Origin: Flavobacteriaceae bacterium
GTDB lineage: Bacteria > Bacteroidota > Bacteroidia > Flavobacteriales > Flavobacteriaceae
Assembly (NCBI GenBank): GCA_002698745.1
Contig: PAAD01000010.1
Span: 1 to 59,886 of the forward strand
Direction: 5' to 3'
DNA: 59,886 nt
In this document: positions 32,562 to 41,884 of the stretch, one piece after another
How the letters are laid out: every line of letters starts with the position of its first letter
Numbering within the stretch: the first letter of the stretch is position 1
Made by a program: the position numbers and the translations under genes
Notes under the pieces: generated by a model
What the model saw: only the letters and a program-made list of their open reading frames with translations
The model's database searches: none
What the model was told of the DNA's origin: nothing

Positions 32562-33050
32562 ATGAAAACATGGATTATGATGCGTCATGGAAAGTCTTCT
32601 TGGGAACTAAATGTTTCTGATAAAGACCGTCCCCTTAACCAACGGGGGATTGGTGATTCCCACAACATGGGTGCCTTTTTAGAAGAACAAAAATGTTCTA
32701 TTGACGCCGTTTTTTCAAGTCCTGCTATACGCGCTGCCCATACTGCATTGATCGTATCCAGAGAAATGAATGTGCCTATGCAAAAGATTTTTTTAAGTGA
32801 ATCTTTATATGATTTTTCTGGTGAAGATGTATTAGAGTTTATTCGCTGTCTTGATGATACTATAAATACGGTCATGACTTTTGGTCATAATAACGCCTGC
32901 ACTTCTTTGGCGTATTCTTTAGCTGATTATACTGGTGATAACATTCCAACGGCTGGTGCTGTCCTTTTTTGCTTTGATGTATCTTTATGGTCAAAGATTA
33001 CAAAAGCAAATGCTGTATATTTTTTTCCAAAAACCATAGCCAAGCCGTGA
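32562..33050 (+). CDS. SixA-type histidine phosphatase
   Basis: MMRHGKSSWE RHG motif; FGHNNACTSL. Confidence 0.92.
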   Translation: MKTWIMMRHGKSSWELNVSDKDRPLNQRGIGDSHNMGAFLEEQKCSIDAVFSSPAIRAAHTALIVSREMNVPMQKIFLSESLYDFSGEDVLEFIRCLDDTINTVMTFGHNNACTSLAYSLADYTGDNIPTAGAVLFCFDVSLWSKITKANAVYFFPKTIAKP

Positions 33051-35092
33051 CACTTCCATTTGTAAATCGTGAATTGAGCTGGTTAGACTTTAACCGCCGT
33101 GTTTTGCAAGAGGCGCAAGACGAAAGCGTGCCTTTGATTGAGCGTGTTCGTTTTATTGGGATTTTTTCAAATAATTTAGATGAATTTTTTAAGGTGCGTT
33201 ATGCTACTGTAAAACGTATTGCACAGGGAGAGGCTACTTCTAATTCGTCCGAAACCACCAATGCAGAGGCGCTCCTACAAGATATTACCCAAAAGACCAT
33301 TGCGCTTCAAGATGAAAGCTTTAAAACCATACAGCAACTAACTGCTGCTTTGGCCGACGATAACATCTTTATTTTGGATGAAACTGCTCTCGATGAAGAG
33401 CAAAGTGAATTTGTTCATGCATTTTTCATTAAAAAAGTAAGTCCAAATCTACTTACCATACTAATTAACGATAACAGCTTGTTGCCTAGCAATAGGGGAA
33501 ATAACGCTTTTTTAGCTGTTCGTATTGAGCAAGAAGACGGTGGTTCACAATTTGCATTAATTCAGATGCCAACAGACCTTGAACGAATTGTAGTCCTGCC
33601 TTCACGTGATGGAAAACAGTTTGTGATGTTGTTAGACGATCTTATCCGTCACCAAATGCAGTACATTTTTCAAATACTTTCACCTACTAAAATCAAGGCG
33701 CATATGGTAAAATTTACTCGAGATGCCGAGCTTGATTTTGACGATGATATCAATAAAAGTTATGTTGAAAAAGTAGCTTCAAGTGTCCGAGATAGAGTAG
33801 AGGGCGATCCTGTTCGGTTTGTTTATGATAAAAATATTGATAACGATACGCTTGAGATTTTATTGGAAAAATTTCAAATTGGCTCTCGAGATAGTATAAT
33901 TCCTGGAGGTCGTTACCACAACAGAAGGGACTATATCAAGTTTCCTAGTTTAGGGCGCAATGACTTACTCTACGACAAAAAGCCACCACTACCTATTGTA
34001 GGATTTTCACTCCAAAAAAGTATTTTATCTCAAATAAGCCAACGCGACTTTTTACAGTTCGCTCCTTACCACAGCTATGCTTATGTTGTAGGCTTTTTAA
34101 GAGAAGCTTCATTAGATCCAAAAGTAAAGAGTATTTCCATTACGATTTATCGGTTGTCAAGTGAATCTCATATAGCAAATGCACTTATTCAGGCAGCACG
34201 GAATGGGAAGCAAGTAACCGTTCAAATTGAGTTACAGGCACGTTTTGATGAGGCAGCTAATATTAGATATGCTGAGATACTTAAAAATGAAGGCGTACGT
34301 CTTATTTTTGGGATACCAAGCCTTAAAGTGCACTCCAAAACTTGTTTGGTACAACGCCATGAAGGGGATAAGCTCATGCGCTATGGGTTTATAAGTACTG
34401 GTAATTTTAACGAGTCAACGGCACGACTTTACACCGATTACACGCTTTTTACTGCCAATCAGCAAATTTTAAAAGAAGTCAACAGGGTTTTTACCTTTTT
34501 AGAAAAAAGCTATAAAATTCCTGTCCACAAACACCTGCTGATTTCTCCATTTTCTACTTCAACTGGATTTAAAGAACGTATTGTACGTGAAATGGCATTG
34601 GCACAAGCAGGTAAGAATGCACTTATACGCATTAAAATTAATAACATCACCAATTACGAAATGGTTGCTGCCCTTTACGAAGCCAGTCAGGCAGGTGTAC
34701 AAATACGGATGATTGTTCGTGGAATTTGTTGTTTAGTTCCTGGTGTCTTAGGTATAAGTGAAAATATTGAAGTCATCAGCGTAGTAGATCGTTATTTAGA
34801 GCATCCACGAATGGTTATTTTTGAAAACAGTGGTGATAGAGAAATATTCATTTCTTCAGCCGATTGGATGACTCGTAACCTAGATAATCGTGTCGAAGTG
34901 ACCTGTCCTATTTATGATAAAGACGTACAGCAAGAACTTGTAGATACTTTTGAGTTGAGTTGGAATGACAACGTAAAGGCACGTTGGGTTAATGATTCCG
35001 CTAAACCTGTTTACCGCAATAATGGCGCTGCCCCGCTACGCTCACAGCAAGCGATATATTCATATTATGAAAATAAACTAAACACACTTTGA
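33047..35092 (+). CDS. ppk1: Polyphosphate kinase 1 (GTG start; ORF extends to 32987)
   Basis: NRELSWLDFNRRVLQEA; IRYAEILKNEGVRLIFGIPSLKVHSKTCLV; GTGA overlap with sixA stop. Confidence 0.95.
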   Translation: MTLPFVNRELSWLDFNRRVLQEAQDESVPLIERVRFIGIFSNNLDEFFKVRYATVKRIAQGEATSNSSETTNAEALLQDITQKTIALQDESFKTIQQLTAALADDNIFILDETALDEEQSEFVHAFFIKKVSPNLLTILINDNSLLPSNRGNNAFLAVRIEQEDGGSQFALIQMPTDLERIVVLPSRDGKQFVMLLDDLIRHQMQYIFQILSPTKIKAHMVKFTRDAELDFDDDINKSYVEKVASSVRDRVEGDPVRFVYDKNIDNDTLEILLEKFQIGSRDSIIPGGRYHNRRDYIKFPSLGRNDLLYDKKPPLPIVGFSLQKSILSQISQRDFLQFAPYHSYAYVVGFLREASLDPKVKSISITIYRLSSESHIANALIQAARNGKQVTVQIELQARFDEAANIRYAEILKNEGVRLIFGIPSLKVHSKTCLVQRHEGDKLMRYGFISTGNFNESTARLYTDYTLFTANQQILKEVNRVFTFLEKSYKIPVHKHLLISPFSTSTGFKERIVREMALAQAGKNALIRIKINNITNYEMVAALYEASQAGVQIRMIVRGICCLVPGVLGISENIEVISVVDRYLEHPRMVIFENSGDREIFISSADWMTRNLDNRVEVTCPIYDKDVQQELVDTFELSWNDNVKARWVNDSAKPVYRNNGAAPLRSQQAIYSYYENKLNTL

Positions 35093-35976
35093 GAATATCT
35101 AAATATGCTGCAATTGATATTGGCTCAAATGCGGTACGTTTGTTGGTCAGCAACATCATTGAACGAAAAAATAAGCCAACGCTTTTCACTAAAAATGCTA
35201 TGGTTCGCGTTCCCATTCGCTTGGGTGAGGACACTTTTACCCATAATTCCATAGGAATTCCTAATCAACAGCGAATGATTGATACTATGCTATCTTTTAA
35301 GAAGTTAATGGGAGTTCACGGCGTTTCACATTATATGGCTTGTGCGACTTCAGCACTTAGAGAGTCTAAAAATGGTTTGGAACTGGTGGAGCGTATTTTA
35401 AAAGAAACTGGAGTAGCCGTTGAAATTATTGACGGAAAGCGCGAAGCAGAAATTATTGCTATGACTGATTTATATGATATTATAAAACCTCATAAATCCT
35501 ACCTCCTCGTTGATGTTGGAGGCGGTAGCACCGAACTTACTGTAATTGATCGAGGTAAAACAATTGCATCAAAGTCCTTTAAAATTGGTACGGTTCGTTT
35601 GCTTAACAAAATGGTCACAGATAATGAAATGGATTCCTACCAAAAATGGATTGAAAAACAAACTCATAAACTCGAACGTCTCTCCGTTGTGGGTTCGGGC
35701 GGTACTATAAACAAGGTTTTCAAACTGTCTGGTGTAAGTATAGGCAAGCCGCTTACTTACATACTGCTATCGGAATATTATGATTATTTAAAAAAACTTA
35801 CAAACAAGGAATTAATCATCGATCTGAGGCTAAATCAAGATCGTGCAGATGTAATTGTACCAGCAGTTCATGTATATCTTTTAGCTATGAAACTGTCGGG
35901 TGCCAATAAGATTTATGTTCCAAAAGTTGGTTTGGCAGACGGGATGATCAAGCTTCTATATAAAGAGCTTCATTAA
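35089..35976 (+). CDS. ppx: Ppx/GppA exopolyphosphatase family protein (TTG start)
   Basis: YAAIDIGSNAVRLLVSN; LLVDVGGGSTELTVID; TTGA overlap with ppk1 stop. Confidence 0.93.
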   Translation: MRISKYAAIDIGSNAVRLLVSNIIERKNKPTLFTKNAMVRVPIRLGEDTFTHNSIGIPNQQRMIDTMLSFKKLMGVHGVSHYMACATSALRESKNGLELVERILKETGVAVEIIDGKREAEIIAMTDLYDIIKPHKSYLLVDVGGGSTELTVIDRGKTIASKSFKIGTVRLLNKMVTDNEMDSYQKWIEKQTHKLERLSVVGSGGTINKVFKLSGVSIGKPLTYILLSEYYDYLKKLTNKELIIDLRLNQDRADVIVPAVHVYLLAMKLSGANKIYVPKVGLADGMIKLLYKELH

Positions 35977-35991
35977 AAGGTTTTATTTTAG

Positions 35992-37773
35992 TCAAAATTC
36001 TAAGTTAAATTTTTTTTTGAACTGTTCCAAGTTTGGGTTTTTTTCCAAAAGTGTTTTATACTTTTCTTCGTTGGTGTAGATAAATTTCTTTTTTTCATTC
36101 AATTCCAAATATAATTTTAGAGTAAGAGCATCATTTGAAAGTTGATCGCGTAAATAACCCATCAATTCATTACTGTTTTTTTCAAGCTCAACCTTATTGG
36201 TGTCGTTTGGAACTGCGTAGTGAATTTCAACTTTGTTCTTGAGTCTGGGAAGGCCAAGCTGTAATAGCGCTACCATATTCCTCTCACCATTATCTGTAAT
36301 AATTTCTGTGAACTTTTTCCAATGCTTTTCAATACTTTCTTGATTTACATCTTTGTCACGTACTTCTTTGTCCTCGGAAGCAGAAATGACCTTATTTTTG
36401 TGCTCTTTTTTAACTTTTAGACTTGATAGTGACAAGCCTGAAACGCCTTGTGAAGATAAGTCTAACTGTATTGTTTCCTCTTTTTCAGGGATGTCAGTAG
36501 GTATTTCTGTCTGTTGGTTTTTCTCACCGGCTTTTTCTGTAGGATTTTCTGCTGTTTCGCTAGGCTGAATAATGGCTTCGGGTGCAGGGGTTAAAAAGGC
36601 TTCAGCTGAATTTTCTTCTGACGTTGAAGATGCTTCTATCTGTTTTTGTGCCGCTGTTTTTGGAGCAACAACACCATCAAAAGGCTTTATGTAGTGTTTA
36701 CTGTTTTTTTTTTCGTCTTCGTTTAGTGAAGCTACTTGCATCAAGCACAACTCCACTTGTAAATGTGGGTGAAGGCTGTTTTTGTATTGAAGTGCGTATT
36801 TATTGGTTAAATCAAGGGCATCTAGCAAAAAAGTTTTGGAGACTTGTTTTGCTTGGGCCTTAAAGGCAGCTTCTGTTTCTGTATCTACTTCCAATAATTG
36901 TGTTGTACCTTCATTTTGACACATCATCAAATCCCGGAAGTGTTTTGATAAGCCGTTAATGAAATGATAGCCATCAAAGCCTAGTGCTAACAATTGATTG
37001 AATCTTAGAATACTGTTGTGTAAATCGCCATTATGTAGCAATTCGGTAATGTCCAAATAGCTATCATAGTCCAAAATATTTAAGTTTAGCGAAACATGTT
37101 TGGCTGTAAGTTTTTCACCAACGTAGCTGATCATTCTGTCAAATATGGAGAGTGCATCTCGCATGGCGCCGTCTGCCTTCTGGGCAATGAGGTGTAAGGC
37201 TTTATCTTCTGCATCTACCTCTTCACGATCTGCAATCACTTTCAAATAATCTTGCGCGTCTTTTGTAGATATACGTTTAAAATCAAAGATTTGACATCTC
37301 GACAGTATCGTTGGAATGATTTTTTGTTTTTCTGTAGTGGCAAGTATGAAAAGGGCATGTTGTGGCGGTTCCTCTAGAGTCTTTAGAAAGGCATTAAAGG
37401 CAGCCGTACTTAGCATGTGCACTTCATCAATTATATAAACTTTATAACTTCCTTTTTGAGGGGGAATTTGAACTTTTTCAATAAGGCTTCTTATATCCTC
37501 GACAGAGTTGTTTGATGCTGCATCAAGTTCAAATACATTGAAAGCAAAATCTTCATTTGGGTCAATATCAGCACCAAGACTGTTTATTTTTTTAGCAAAA
37601 ATACGAGCACAAGTGGTTTTGCCTACGCCTCTAGGTCCACAGAACAGCATTGCCTTTGCAATTTTGCCTAAATCAATGGCATTTTGCAAGGTTTTTGTGA
37701 TGGCTTGTTGCCCAACAACATCTGTAAAAGCCTGTGGTCTATATTTTAATGCCGAGACTATGAATTCACTCAT
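35992..37773 (-). CDS. dnaX: DNA polymerase III subunit gamma/tau (ORF extends to 37824)
   Basis: KYRPQAFTDVVGQQAITKTLQNAI; FCGPRGVGKTTCARIFAK; VYIIDEVHMLSTAAFNAFLKTLEEPP. Confidence 0.97.
   Translation of the reverse strand: MSEFIVSALKYRPQAFTDVVGQQAITKTLQNAIDLGKIAKAMLFCGPRGVGKTTCARIFAKKINSLGADIDPNEDFAFNVFELDAASNNSVEDIRSLIEKVQIPPQKGSYKVYIIDEVHMLSTAAFNAFLKTLEEPPQHALFILATTEKQKIIPTILSRCQIFDFKRISTKDAQDYLKVIADREEVDAEDKALHLIAQKADGAMRDALSIFDRMISYVGEKLTAKHVSLNLNILDYDSYLDITELLHNGDLHNSILRFNQLLALGFDGYHFINGLSKHFRDLMMCQNEGTTQLLEVDTETEAAFKAQAKQVSKTFLLDALDLTNKYALQYKNSLHPHLQVELCLMQVASLNEDEKKNSKHYIKPFDGVVAPKTAAQKQIEASSTSEENSAEAFLTPAPEAIIQPSETAENPTEKAGEKNQQTEIPTDIPEKEETIQLDLSSQGVSGLSLSSLKVKKEHKNKVISASEDKEVRDKDVNQESIEKHWKKFTEIITDNGERNMVALLQLGLPRLKNKVEIHYAVPNDTNKVELEKNSNELMGYLRDQLSNDALTLKLYLELNEKKKFIYTNEEKYKTLLEKNPNLEQFKKKFNLEF
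36704..36713 (-). other. A10 slippery tract inside dnaX (codons 354-357, GAA AAA AAA AAC)
   Basis: Ten consecutive T on + strand; in-frame DEKKN; a gained A gives ...KKKQ-stop, a lost A gives ...KKTVNTT-stop. Confidence 0.9.
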
Positions 37774-37838
37774 GAGGTAAATATAAACAAACTCACCTTT
37801 TGTCCTATGATAAATTAGAGACAAATGGTGGAATAGTG

Positions 37839-37846
37839 TATTTTTG
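37839..37846 (+). promoter_or_regulatory. Bacteroidota-type -7 element TATTTTTG for rnpB
   Basis: Matches TAnnTTTG, 4 nt between its end and the inferred RNA 5' end. Confidence 0.55.
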
Positions 37847-37850
37847 CATT

Positions 37851-38136
37851 GCAGGCCTTCTTATCGCTCCGCTTCAGCGGAGAGGAAAGTCCGGACACCA
37901 TAGCGCGGCATAGCGGGTAACTCCCGTCGCTCCGATTTATCAGAGTAGGACCAGTGCAACAGAAAGCAAGTACAGTTCGGCTGTAGTGAAACCAGGCAAA
38001 CTCTATGCGGTGAAACGCCATGTAAACCAACGTTTAGGACAGCGCGTCCAAGTTGGAGGGTAGGCGGATTGAGCGTTGCAGTAATGCATCGCCTAGATTA
38101 ATGATAAGGCACGACAGAATCCGGCTTATGGCCTGC
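37851..38136 (+). ncRNA. rnpB: RNase P RNA (class A)
   Basis: GAGGAAAGTCCGGACACC, ACAGAAAGCAAGTACAG, GGTAAACTC/AACCAGGCAAACTC-like core, GACAGAATCCGGCTTAT; terminal GCAGGCC/GGCCTGC pairing then T-rich tail. Confidence 0.95.
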
Positions 38137-38309
38137 TTTTTATTTTTTAACAAGTCTTCAATTACTTGAAAACGTTAACTAATCATAAAGTCCTTTTGGG
38201 AAGTCTCAAAGTATTTAGGCCGTTAGAAAAATATTTAAGTATTTATTTTCCTGTTATTTTAGATTCTTTCATTGTTTGCGGCTTAGGTTTAAAATGTTGT
38301 TTTTATTAA

Positions 38310-38924
38310 CTAAAGTCCCACTCTTAAAAGTGTTAAAGTATTTGGCCCTTCATTAAACAGTAAATCTATTATGGATAAATTTGGGATAAATCCATTTTTA
38401 TTTTCAAATACTTGGGTGTATTTAATCCCCAAATAGGTATCGCTTTTCTTTTGCTCTATTTGTGCTCTAATGTCTGTAGCAGCGGGTTTGGCTTTATAGC
38501 TTTCGGAATACTGTACGTTAGGTTCAAAACCCAATAACTTTAGTAATAGCTCAAAATAGGCTTTATTAAAACTGTATAGCGATGTAAATTTGATTTTATA
38601 AAGAAAAGCTAAATTATCTTCATAAAACTCGAAATAAGGAGACGATCTATAGGCCGATTGTATGGATTTCCAATGCTGTTTTTGCCAATTAAAGTTATTT
38701 TCTATTTCAACGGTTTGGTAGTATTGGTGCCCTATTTCTCCAAGGTGTTTAACAGGAATAGTAAGCAATAACTTACCGTTCGCTCCGTGTATATATGTTC
38801 TGTTTCGAAAAGTTTGCTTTTGATAATAATCGTGTTGCTCAATGATAAGTGTTTTAGCAGTTGTCATAAAGCTCCACAAGTTAATAGAACCCATGTACGG
38901 TAATGTCGCAACAACAGTACTCAT
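38310..38924 (-). CDS. WbqC-family protein
   Basis: LPYMGSINLWSFM start; YQKQTFRNRTYIHGANGKLLLTIPVKH; WQKQHWKSIQSAYRSSPYFEFY. Confidence 0.9.
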   Translation of the reverse strand: MSTVVATLPYMGSINLWSFMTTAKTLIIEQHDYYQKQTFRNRTYIHGANGKLLLTIPVKHLGEIGHQYYQTVEIENNFNWQKQHWKSIQSAYRSSPYFEFYEDNLAFLYKIKFTSLYSFNKAYFELLLKLLGFEPNVQYSESYKAKPAATDIRAQIEQKKSDTYLGIKYTQVFENKNGFIPNLSIIDLLFNEGPNTLTLLRVGL

Positions 38925-40622
38925 TTATTTTTCTTTAGAACGCCTTATGTACCATGCGGCGCACTGCCAAATAATAATAAAGGCCACAAAATACCATCGG
39001 TAAGAAACAGGTTCCCCTGAGCCACCAACCGTTGTAAATACCCGTTCCCAACGTATGCTCCAATTGCGAAATCCATCCATAAAACCATCAATGCTCATCC
39101 ATATAAAGACTGGTTTTCCAACAATGTGATCTTCTGGTACAAACCCCCAAAAGCGACTGTCTTCTGAGCGGTGACGGTTGTCACCCATCATCCAATAATA
39201 CCCTTGCTTAAAGGTATAGCTGTCTGCGGGCGATCCATTAATCATTATAGTATCACCATTAATCTCTAATTCATTAAATTCATAATCTGAAATAATCTTT
39301 TTATAGAGCGCTACATTTTTTGGGTTTAAGCTAACAGTAACCCCTTTCTCAGGCATGACAAGAGGTCCAAATTGATCTTCGTTCCAGTTATAGCGTAAAT
39401 TGTTTGGAAAATAAGTATCGTTGTAGGTTCGCCTGCTATTGATGTTTCGTTTCAGGCTGTCTAATAGCAACTGATTTGGCAACTCCTCTGCTTCTTTTAG
39501 TGTTAGAAATAAGCTTTTCTCTTTTTCCAACAACTCCTTGGCCTGAATACGGTATTGCTGAACAATGTTAAGGGGTAAACCTCTAGCTTCAGTAAGCACC
39601 TGATAATTATTCGGATCTGGATTGGCGATCATTAATAAATGGGGTCTTAACGCATCAAGAATGGGCTGGGTAATGTTTGTGATTAAGAACTTTCGTGTAA
39701 GGTCGTTATAACCTGCATTGATGAGCCTTCTGGCAGAGATTCCCTTTGAGTTGTAAGCCTTGAAGCCGAAAATGGGCTTTGCTCGGTCTGGCATATTAGA
39801 TTTCGCTCCATTAATTTGTATGATGCCATCTCGAATGGTGAGTGTATCCCCGGGAATGGCAACACAACGTTTTACATAATTGGATTTTTTGTCAATGGGC
39901 TTTACAACACCTGCTTCTTTCTTAAAAAATTGCCTTACCGTATCTGCAGGCCAACTAAATACGACAATATCATTACGCTTTATTCGCTGTAGTCCCGGAA
40001 TTCTCATGTAGGGGAGTTGTGGCTTTTTTAAATACGATCTTGTTCTTAACAATGGAATGGTATCGTGAACCATAGGAAATGAAACCACCGTTTGTGGTGC
40101 TCGCGCGCCATAATGGAATTTACTAACCAACAAAAAATCTCCTACTAATAGTGATTTCTCCAAAGAACCTGTAGGGATTATATATGGCTGCATAAAATAA
40201 GCATGAACTATAGTTGCAATAACCACAGCATAAACGGTTGAGCCAATAAATTGACCAAATTTAGTTTTTGGTGCAACGGATTGTTCTGGATTATATTTAA
40301 CATCAGTTGCGTAGTTTATGTAAAATCCATAAAGCCCTAGGGTTGCCCAAGCCAAAAAGTTATCTGTAATTGAATTTTTACCAAACTTTCGTGCTGTTTC
40401 CACCCATATCACTGGGAGCATTAATAGGTTAACAATAGGAAAATACAACAAAATAACCCACCAAGATGGTCGTCCAATAATGCGAAGTAATATAACAGAG
40501 TTGTAAATGGGAACTGCAGCAAAGTAAGGTGCATAACCCGCTTTTTTATACAATTTCCACAGCTTAACAAACATGAGGATTTGACAAAGCAAAACAAACA
40601 GAGCCCATTGGGATAAAGTCAT
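38925..40622 (-). CDS. lepB: Signal peptidase I, long Bacteroidota form
   Basis: IIPTGSLEKSLLVGDFLLVSKFHYG (Ser box); NYVKRCVAIPGDTL (Lys box); WMMGDNRHRSEDSRFWGFVP. Confidence 0.96.
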   Translation of the reverse strand: MTLSQWALFVLLCQILMFVKLWKLYKKAGYAPYFAAVPIYNSVILLRIIGRPSWWVILLYFPIVNLLMLPVIWVETARKFGKNSITDNFLAWATLGLYGFYINYATDVKYNPEQSVAPKTKFGQFIGSTVYAVVIATIVHAYFMQPYIIPTGSLEKSLLVGDFLLVSKFHYGARAPQTVVSFPMVHDTIPLLRTRSYLKKPQLPYMRIPGLQRIKRNDIVVFSWPADTVRQFFKKEAGVVKPIDKKSNYVKRCVAIPGDTLTIRDGIIQINGAKSNMPDRAKPIFGFKAYNSKGISARRLINAGYNDLTRKFLITNITQPILDALRPHLLMIANPDPNNYQVLTEARGLPLNIVQQYRIQAKELLEKEKSLFLTLKEAEELPNQLLLDSLKRNINSRRTYNDTYFPNNLRYNWNEDQFGPLVMPEKGVTVSLNPKNVALYKKIISDYEFNELEINGDTIMINGSPADSYTFKQGYYWMMGDNRHRSEDSRFWGFVPEDHIVGKPVFIWMSIDGFMDGFRNWSIRWERVFTTVGGSGEPVSYRWYFVAFIIIWQCAAWYIRRSKEK

Positions 40623-40632
40623 GATTTGGAAA

Positions 40633-41337
40633 TTAGGTTATATTTAAAACGTCTTTCATTGTAAAAATACCGCTTTTGCCAATAACCCATTCTGAAGCAA
40701 CAATCGCTCCTAAGGCAAAACCATCGCGATTGTGTGAAACATGCTTAATACTGATTTTGTCTGTTTCAGAGTTATAATCAACGGTATGCGTACCCGGAAC
40801 ATCTGGTAAGCGCTCAGCCTTTATAGGTAAATCCATTCCTTTTGCCTGTCTTTCCAGCGCCCAACTGTTTTTATCTATATGTGGTAAAATACCTTCTGCA
40901 AGTGTGATGGCTGTACCACTAGGTGTATCTAACTTTTGTGTATGGTGAATTTCAGTAAGGCTTGCATCATATTGTTTATACTTACCCATAATTTGTGCTA
41001 GTTTATAGTTGAGAGCAAAAAAAATATTTACTCCTAAGCTAAAGTTTGAAGCATATAAAAAGGCCCCTTTTTTAGTAGTACACAATGATTCAATATCCGC
41101 TCGATTTTCAAGCCAGCCTGTTGTACCGCAAACAACAGCCACACCACGGTTTAAGGCATGAGTGATGTTTGCTACTGCTGCAGACGGAACACTAAAGTTG
41201 ATGGCTACTTCAGCTCCATTAAGTGAGTCTTTTGGGTTGTCCTTGTCTATAATGGAAACTATTTCGTGTCCTCTTGACTTTGCAATGCTTTCAATTGCCT
41301 TACCCATTCTTCCATAACCTAAAATGGCTATCTTCAT
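40633..41337 (-). CDS. dapB: 4-hydroxy-tetrahydrodipicolinate reductase
   Basis: AILGYGRMGKAIE; VVCGTTGW; EIHHTQKLDTPSGTAITLAE. Confidence 0.97.
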   Translation of the reverse strand: MKIAILGYGRMGKAIESIAKSRGHEIVSIIDKDNPKDSLNGAEVAINFSVPSAAVANITHALNRGVAVVCGTTGWLENRADIESLCTTKKGAFLYASNFSLGVNIFFALNYKLAQIMGKYKQYDASLTEIHHTQKLDTPSGTAITLAEGILPHIDKNSWALERQAKGMDLPIKAERLPDVPGTHTVDYNSETDKISIKHVSHNRDGFALGAIVASEWVIGKSGIFTMKDVLNIT

Positions 41338-41338
41338 A

Positions 41339-41884
41339 TTAAAAAGTTAATGCGACCTGCATTCCTGCTACCAGTTGTGCACTAATTGGCGCAACATTTA
41401 AGTAGGGTTTTACAGTTAAATCGCTGTTTACATTGTATTGTTTTAAGTGTGCATCAATATTGGCGTCCAAGATATTAAGAAAATAAAAGCCTAAAATAAA
41501 AATCATCGACCGATCTCTATTTCGTTTATAAAATTCTTGACCATCTATTAGACGGTCCGTGCTTGCTATAAGGTTTATAAATTCGTCATCATTATATCCA
41601 GCAATTCTTCTTTTATATGCATTCCGGTATCGCAAATAGTTTTTGTGATTTTGATCGTATGTATATATTGAAGTACCTATAGCTCCATAAACAAGCGGAA
41701 TTTTCCAATATCGTTTGTTATATACTTGTCCCAAGCCAGGAAGTACGGCGGAATAAAAAGCTGCTTTTGCAGGTCTAAGTGGATCTTCGTTTTCTATTTT
41801 TTGTATGTCATCAACTATAATTTGCTGTCCAAAGACAAGAAGAATGTGACATAATATAAAAACGGATAAAAGGAAATACTTCAC
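41339..41884 (-). CDS. DUF5683-type outer-membrane/periplasmic hypothetical protein
   Basis: KAAFYSAVLPGLGQVYNKRYWKIPLVYGAIG; located between parB and dapB as in many Bacteroidota. Confidence 0.8.
   Translation of the reverse strand: MKYFLLSVFILCHILLVFGQQIIVDDIQKIENEDPLRPAKAAFYSAVLPGLGQVYNKRYWKIPLVYGAIGTSIYTYDQNHKNYLRYRNAYKRRIAGYNDDEFINLIASTDRLIDGQEFYKRNRDRSMIFILGFYFLNILDANIDAHLKQYNVNSDLTVKPYLNVAPISAQLVAGMQVALTF

Noticed and set aside
32987-33046. N-terminal extension of PPK1
   Set aside because: Overlaps sixA out of frame; family start NRELSWLDF follows the GTG at 33047.
37815-38030. 71-aa minus-strand ORF
   Set aside because: Lies inside the RNase P RNA gene; fortuitous.
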